NCBI RefSeq assembly: GCF_015062615.1
Contig: NZ_SUUH01000002.1
Span: forward strand, 1-64,000
Direction of reading: 5' to 3'
Length of the DNA: 64,000 nucleotides
DNA from: Denitrobacterium detoxificans
GTDB lineage: Bacteria > Actinomycetota > Coriobacteriia > Coriobacteriales > Eggerthellaceae
Shown here: positions 62,001-64,000 of the stretch, in pieces
Layout of the letters: each line of letters begins with the position of its first letter
Position numbering within the stretch: the stretch's first letter is position 1
Program-made: the position numbers and the translations under genes
The notes under the pieces: model-generated
What the model was told of the DNA's origin: nothing
Database searches by the model: none
Seen by the model: only the letters and a program-made list of their open reading frames with translations

Positions 62001-64000
62001 CCCGTATCCGGGCACGAGCGTAACGGGCAGTGCTTCGTCTACCGAAACCACGCCGAAGCACCTGACTGGCTACACGTTCGTTGGCTGGCATGTGACCAAC
62101 ACCGATCGCGTGGATTCCAACTATGCCCCGGTTACCCCCGATCCGTACTACTACACCACATGGGCCCTTGACCCCGATGGCGGTACGGCTGCCGAGGTTG
62201 CTGCGGGTACCAAGAAGTACGAGATCATCACCATGTCTGATCTGTACAGCATGAACGTACTTGGCAACTTCACGCTTGATTCCGTGTACGAGGCCGAGAA
62301 GTTCGATGCCGAATTCGATGCCAATGGCGGCACCATCACCAGTGACGGCACGGCCGTTTCCTCCTCCGCCACGCTTACGCGCGGTACGGGTGATACGAAG
62401 GTCACCTGGAACGATGGCGTGGGCAATAGTCTGAGCGCTCAGCCTGTCGCCACGCGTTCTGGCTTCAAGCTGGCCGGTTGGGAGCTGGTTGAGGAGAATG
62501 GCGCGGCTCCTGCGGCCGCGAAGACCTACACCACTACCGAGGTCATCACCATGCTGTATGGCGGCATGAAGCTGAAGGCCGTATGGGAGCCCGCTGATGC
62601 TACGTACACGTACATCGTGGATTCCGCAAGCTCTGGCCGCGGCACGGTTGCCATGAATCTGGCGAGCGTGAGCAACCCCGAAACGGTGCACAACGATGGG
62701 GTAGCCCCCACCAGCCCCACGGGTGCCTACGCACTGCCGAACTATGGTTACGAGTTCGAGAAGTGGACGAGCGCGAACGAGCCTTCCAAGGACCTTGAGG
62801 CCGATGGCTGGTCTACCGCTTCCGGCTTGGTTACGGGCGCCCAGAGCGTTATCCCGCAGAAGGTAACGGTTACCACCGATCCGGCTACGGGTGCGACCGT
62901 CCAGGCTTACAAGACCGATACGCTGAGTGCTCACTTCGTGCCGAAGAACTATACCGTCGAATTCCTGCCCGATGTGGCTGGCTATGCCACCGTGGGTGGC
63001 GCTGCCACCACGCAGACCGTTGCCTACAACGGATACCCCGTGGCCATGACGGGTAGCACCGCAAACTACGAGGTGACGAGCGTTGCCGCAGGCTACGAGC
63101 AGGATGGCGGCAAGTGGAGCTACACCATTCAGGTGGGCGACGCGAGCCAGAGCGGCTTGGCCACTGCTGCCGAGACGTGGCATGCCGACACCAAGACCAT
63201 CACGGGCGAAACCACCGACCCGAGCACCATTGCCATCCGCGGCAATACCACGTTCCGCCCCGTAATCAAGGCGAGCGAGCATACGCTCACGTATGATTAC
63301 GATATTTCCACCACGCCCGACGTGGTGAAGAATAACGTGGCCACTGGTGCGGTTGATACGGTGCCTACCATCCTGTCGACCGACATTCCCGATGGCTACA
63401 CGTTTGGTGGCTGGGAATACACCGACCCGAGCACGGGCACGGTAACCGTCTACAGCACCAACGACACTGACACCACGAACGATACGTTCACCATGCCGGG
63501 CAGCGACGCTACGCTGAAGGCCAAGTGGGTGGGCAAGGCCATTACCATCACGTACGTGTGCAATGGCGGCTCGGGCAATGCCAACAACGGCGAGACGCCT
63601 GCCGGCCAGACGTCGTATACGCAGACGTACACGTATGGCAGCGGCTCCGGCACCTCCATGGACGATGACACGTTCACGCCGAGCCCTGGTACGAACACCC
63701 ATGGTGTGGTACCCCCGTACGCGCGTGAGTTCGACAAGTGGGCGAGCAACGCCAATGGCACCGGCACCATTCAGGTGGGCGCCAGCAGCTCCTTTACGCT
63801 TCCCACGGAGGACACCACGCTGTACGCCATCTATAAGAACCGCCAGTACACGCTGACGCTCGATCGCAACATGGGCGACAAGGGTGCATGCACTACTACC
63901 ACGGCTACGTATAGCACGACGGGCGTGTGGCAGTACGAGACGCCGCTGCCCACGTATGAGTATGGCGATACGTTGACCTTGCCGTATATTTACGACTACG
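50011..64000 (+). CDS. Giant secreted repeat adhesin, C-terminus beyond the window (at least 4,663 residues)
   Basis: One open frame from ATG 50011 to the window end; segments read across it show no in-frame stop. A charged 36-residue N-region with RRKKFRK precedes a hydrophobic core (about 37-51) and a likely cleavage after PSFA (52-55). A Ser/Asp/Gly-rich linker fills about 65-165. Residues about 170-520 form a Tyr/Trp/Asp-rich domain in AT-richer DNA. From about 530 on, Thr/Gly-rich modules of InlB/Listeria-Bacteroides type repeat; I count at least 25 G-W or similar signature points (FKGWKVG, FLGWTWP, FVGWTKT, FVGWHVT). MucBP-like modules (YYVQRYYQD) are interspersed. AGGGGG lies 8 nt upstream. 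The anchor is not in view. Confidence 0.93.
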   Translation, partial: MGSQRGAAASCAAKTGYTSTKKSNFERRKKFRKTGSNALALLLTLVLVWQVPSFAWGDEVLQDNLEAGGVTLPTAADISSSSDTGANATDESAESGSKDSADSSSSGKNGGSSTQGLNASADSDDDDSATTGEGTSSSAKSGLSAQSDENGASLIPQGDSSDGMVTIYVYQDGWWACNSDDSTDYASTPLDPGAGDYAKVFKFPSWTDYDDNTGDPYTYSSGSSSPIAVSTYDSIEWPYTVGAFSQDPDGDGNIDGYQASPWWVVGYLYTGSLYIPDDTTVSDAEKRQNKDWGPSANGSQYFNGNMGDPSAFGDGVSDWGHLVATWDPCGSYQVIFNDVNDGQLFTVQGMVYGDEVPYFEEYEEFGRYTAAGDRNENDFTAYLSEAWPSDSAEQYAYKLPAVRWGSWYNITNGNTSRLYPFDSTHNHLYDIMNGGTVTSPFDDAAYRDVDGEYKKNFSNKSEDDFDPGGFTLYPTISVEYKDGSSSPTTVTIMNPFSTNSTMASNVEDDAYGHVLPIDDSQLSSLDFGDNADGWTFYKAGDSAGTPTGYLEGTSSTSGEMVITGDASGNMYVNGDKVDSQSIDSDGSLILIENGEHSDGATNVTLTLSGLTDDGDTTAEAASTATITGLDKDGTSNTATVNGTNTMSLEKGTSLTGATPSIGDVVVLNGKNYEFKGWKVGSTTATLDTDITDNTFTANTTIYAYYEEQPAAATYTVTIGNAVPDKGTLAGTPTVTASKSAGGTVGIGGTFAVDQGSAISTALSSITASNPASSSDDYALAGWIVDGNTATVYTDSQLLALVPTGDITISPYYTINTYTLTIENPANTSQGTVTGAPLTFTVDSGGSIPSTSSIPVVAGTGYVQDGWEYTEDDGSGGWTGWADATDDPWTHTMVVNTKMRPKFVATHTVTIIVSGNGTIGYTGLDSSGSAVSDTGKTTLTFTVRDGEKLYQPNGASNNDEVSTLTATAGTNAAFTGWYQGSSQLSTATTLTGDGSTAPIIDTVVTSDVTYTATFNSYYPISWTAGTGVTSLSGGSTSWLAGDATSTLTTPTITATSGYDDTTPTYTISWGGTTQGTVTVDGTTVTTANAGDAIRDIVKNATGNITIEVSLPALTNIGYTIVKHFELADYPTGTTSNAVAAAYSSSTVTETGAQTGSVGDTITLTAAELALPAAGTTGLPSGYAVANYTGSSDCGITNNTGNANLQKTMMGLSATDTDVTVTLSSATTTSNVVHVYYTLNTYTLNVEYASTESPVLKEVGTVPSSLTALGGTKRVGQTIAAFPTPINKSTPSNTSAADPEWEGANTATGNAPTVKGADTTTYSATGFTMPAQDVTATYTWIPVTRAITYAVGTMSGGSTTITETTSSNPGNSVTITDRIDTTDTSLTTSTITDQAGTFTSEEYYGEQHDSGLHDTSHYTSGTISYTTTPASNWQFKGWYKSTRTSPTGSWSTPTAISGDPTGETITAYTKFIAVFEKIPVTTSYGLSGSTTGADGSGGSDARGTNDFTGTGTLGSTSGSAEAGTQVTLPGYTPNTTSNNDKTYKPSTTSTPTGTWYVNNGGTWVAVTDEDTSTPGVQVTVTDTKKDFVFVPELKKYTVTFPTAGVNCTLPAALTYEGYYDQPLTTFTSTADGSTYSDTAVAYTPTAGQTLDQNGWDMSTDGTNWTNLGTSGGAFVAPGSQTITQDTWFRENYTAGAVTYYVQRYYQDAPTGIGATPTYTAEGAPVAISTATVGSTVTYSDMVTAGLSVTRPSGEPAADTSAFSSITNPTYMSYGAQSDGAAAGTSFNTYADFVAANPGLTITDVVSGNPSNNVINLYYDRPSGLSITYNWVDTDSTNTSLADLATNTTFVTTTDRPLPTNQSGTVTVGTTIELPYYNSTGTTLSAGTETIPAGLPGGVSGTNYVHFLGWKVTQNGTDTVILASNVASNHQVTITADTVIKGYWYRDNIDVVFQNSTLGSSNATFSSIAGLTTQTMKYGENVIKTDGTNDVDDAITVNAGSPYFFQGWINADQTAAGTVTTISLPKALNTTNFTFTSGGTVSGSVATVNLYAAFGNGNQVKYVRGDYANPSDSSNGKTGTTVTVGLWNETSHTHSVDPSTVAADMPLYDTDNTPDAGDYLTGYTFLGWTWPQGTTNYITNSAGYVPGGTPTGYTWSATLPDGSANRDLTALWKPVDQSVTLSPWGSTSGNDQQGNPLANNESTIAVASSYTALTATLAATPTPTTVQPDTWYNLPTPSELTRTGYTLVGFEFMENATQLGDSARVAADGTTPLNTRIEGSGTSADPWKVYVGSPTSCTIVPIWSHDSYNVDFTYAGDSGDSITALTGNYGSFTIGGSNANAGTTMDVDTLDATGLAFGKTMNIADSSGAGSYVGVPIVGDVATGTVGGTSYSYTFVGWSTNDSTTPTTVTDGTAASPVNTYTVPAKNLVITGTWKITEYQVDYAATMDATLVDPSDTTTASVSGTTSELVDHNGNPTMTGLVTSTSNGGYAIDHWTVSTFDGTTWSAETSLGKSGSTPVSPTSVPITAPTKFTAYYGPSSTIDYTVKVHVQVADAAGNLTYKDSSQTYNNGTVGTQMKIGDEAFAQARAIQNAEFGTSGWNTSSYFDNTLSDADFTSTTPSMPDGYADPRTNNKITFPDGSHPTSFVTPVITATTSTNVVEVWFDLVPVQYQIVRYYQSADGTAAPMDVANPGANDGTADAGVVDTTDGASAYATNGASKYYADGYAFQPVSLTGAKAQAKDSSDASAATASAASSWTKAANITADDKTAAGSVAPTSLWTMGTPSVVDGGATVGGITGDGTSVICVPYTRPTFDITFTTTLATGVAADPMPTVNGYTDKARWGAQFAAGTANGGNVNYSGTSTPPGTGGLPLSSGYNSGAYYFSGWSDTATTDKVTVTTDNYIQLMPARAVNLTGEWAFQQYTITYTADPADTTGVTVKTTSPYSDTEKVSQGGTPTMASYGDTSQDLTNDYEIDSWTFVGSVTFPGDSTPTTATSATSMNGKSPTDVTINGDTTFYATWKLKEYKVTYAIDNTSAYSWSSGGAPFTASETAEYTGISSGTTLGTAQIPDWSTTTTGAGMTNAVPKAGSGYQFVGWTWTTSDGTTYATSDGDDTTTSTAEQNFINLMGASTAKAAYDPSSASATSQWAAVLAKITFGRGTGNQSADITFTTVTKQLKFSVEYRVPDSPNSSSTTWTQLGTAEGVTQGSGFDRDLTYTDKIFANSITSTVYTNGVSKPGYTFDGWYNSADYTTTKITDASKPHATTTVEDIINLGTTGVGSTGGAIKLYAKYTPKTLDITYIDSLNTANTYTDNGSAIVTGASYNVLDKATTGAATWETDSTHAGRVFVGWTKTNIGDLTDAYIAAFGDPSHVSASGEVMDYAVNDVYTIQPDPSDDSTSSGNTFYAVWKPVEYNIQFSSGAIAYTPAVGNEIYNATNTPGTETYNIDSITDIGYTTGITLDTIPAPLTAAGAAAGKSFAGWNVSLGTAGTTANVQVGGATQTITGATLASIIQAASPTWRITDGTTFTLTAIWSDELAVNYHANANDAKIQVGTATAQTVSDIIAGGGTDVVFSENITKNESSGSYTMDVHNGSNNTTYGLYDESTGTAVGITMTRPGYVFKGWDTNASATNPTYSASGVADTAYINTARTITANTDLYAIWEPAAATGVVVEEYLMQADGTYQSSPTNTVAIAYESDGSTSLKTATSYTVAPVASNTTEYTKSAFVTSEYALDTAQNADWTKTLAGSGTTFKVYYKRNTHTVTYEYGNLGTLAGITNPVAPVDAGGISGTNTYRAGQTVTALDMPAEADIDPYYDLPTGTALVWVDTDTGATTLGNVAGLSTFTMPDRDVTLRLELVRHPFVVTYVAGTNGYLTAGTANASSGTVVYQETVRAFDKPTLVLDAGSTIGGVNVGGQTVSATGDTGVSNFAFTTWTWTGYDGGSKYSTDPTTSADAVILQDTLFTANFNEIFTVTYNNDNPGDDFTPAKVYQNLRVSDTIPYPGTSVTGSASSTETTPKHLTGYTFVGWHVTNTDRVDSNYAPVTPDPYYYTTWALDPDGGTAAEVAAGTKKYEIITMSDLYSMNVLGNFTLDSVYEAEKFDAEFDANGGTITSDGTAVSSSATLTRGTGDTKVTWNDGVGNSLSAQPVATRSGFKLAGWELVEENGAAPAAAKTYTTTEVITMLYGGMKLKAVWEPADATYTYIVDSASSGRGTVAMNLASVSNPETVHNDGVAPTSPTGAYALPNYGYEFEKWTSANEPSKDLEADGWSTASGLVTGAQSVIPQKVTVTTDPATGATVQAYKTDTLSAHFVPKNYTVEFLPDVAGYATVGGAATTQTVAYNGYPVAMTGSTANYEVTSVAAGYEQDGGKWSYTIQVGDASQSGLATAAETWHADTKTITGETTDPSTIAIRGNTTFRPVIKASEHTLTYDYDISTTPDVVKNNVATGAVDTVPTILSTDIPDGYTFGGWEYTDPSTGTVTVYSTNDTDTTNDTFTMPGSDATLKAKWVGKAITITYVCNGGSGNANNGETPAGQTSYTQTYTYGSGSGTSMDDDTFTPSPGTNTHGVVPPYAREFDKWASNANGTGTIQVGASSSFTLPTEDTTLYAIYKNRQYTLTLDRNMGDKGACTTTTATYSTTGVWQYETPLPTYEYGDTLTLPYIYDY

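Noticed and set aside
59947..63702. A 1,251-codon open frame on the minus strand
   Set aside because: Same case: the mirror image of Thr/Gly-rich repeats of the plus-strand adhesin.
51640..63712. About ten occurrences of TACCCCC in the giant gene, some within short palindromes such as GGGGGTACCCCC at about 56441-56452
   Set aside because: They fall in frame as Thr-Pro or Tyr/Val-Pro codons (ACC CCC and similar) in a Thr-rich protein, so protein composition explains most of them; the C-runs are too short for slippage-based phase variation.
1..64000. CRISPR arrays, complete insertion sequences or prophage genes
   Set aside because: No evenly spaced direct repeats with unique spacers, no transposase or integrase frames, and no phage structural genes were found. 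The tRNA-flanked island lacks an integrase.

Overview
The window looks like a chromosomal segment of an anaerobic gut actinobacterium of the Eggerthellaceae (Coriobacteriia; Eggerthella, Slackia or Denitrobacterium-like). This is inferred from the gene set, not from a marker gene. The signs are high-GC coding with strong Shine-Dalgarno sites, a Tat-exported molybdoenzyme cluster paired with a membrane-bound LuxR-type regulator, an NRAMP-related magnesium transporter of the kind known from Eggerthella lenta, a degenerate GGDEF/EAL protein, and very large repeat-rich surface proteins.

Layout. 1-7.4 kb: a Tat/lipoprotein L,D-transpeptidase (-), then glutamate synthase gltB-gltD (+). 7.5-11.8 kb (-): an operon of ethanolamine-type permease, class III PLP enzyme (likely phospho-lyase), small-molecule kinase and a P-II protein. 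This reads as a B12-independent ethanolamine or amino-alcohol pathway that releases ammonia. 12.2-21.4 kb (+): an uncharacterised protein, then a respiratory molybdoenzyme cluster (catalytic subunit, DmsB-like and DmsC-like subunits, NapG-like and NapH-like proteins, TorD chaperone) ending in a 12-TM LuxR regulator. 21.4-26.6 kb: HdeD-family membrane protein (-), lutABC lactate oxidation operon (+), ilvE (+). 26.7-34.8 kb (+): PAS-GGDEF-EAL signalling protein, HelD-like helicase, 899-aa secreted repeat protein. 34.9-40.8 kb (+): ychF, gatCAB, queF-queC.

40.8-43.1 kb is an unusual island. Two copies of tRNA-Arg(ACG), 119 bp each including terminator and differing at one base, lie 2,058 bp apart on the minus strand. 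Between them are a queuosine-precursor transporter gene and two copies of an undescribed structured repeat bounded by perfect inverted repeats. 43.4-47.6 kb (+): a PRC/MgtE_N/CBS magnesium-sensor-like protein, an NRAMP-related transporter, and citrate synthase. 48.3-49.8 kb (+): an AlbA_2/ATPase-type protein behind a long AT-rich leader.

50.0-64.0 kb is a single open frame that runs off the window. It encodes at least 4,663 residues of a secreted adhesin with InlB/Listeria-Bacteroides-type repeats. Its first kilobase after the signal and linker region is clearly poorer in GC than the rest.

Together the genes describe an amino-acid and organic-acid using anaerobe: ammonia assimilation (GltBD, P-II), amino-alcohol and lactate oxidation, a quinol-linked Mo-dependent terminal reductase, queuosine synthesis plus salvage, and heavy investment in surface proteins. 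Starts were chosen by reading ribosome-binding sites; substrate assignments are family-based inference.
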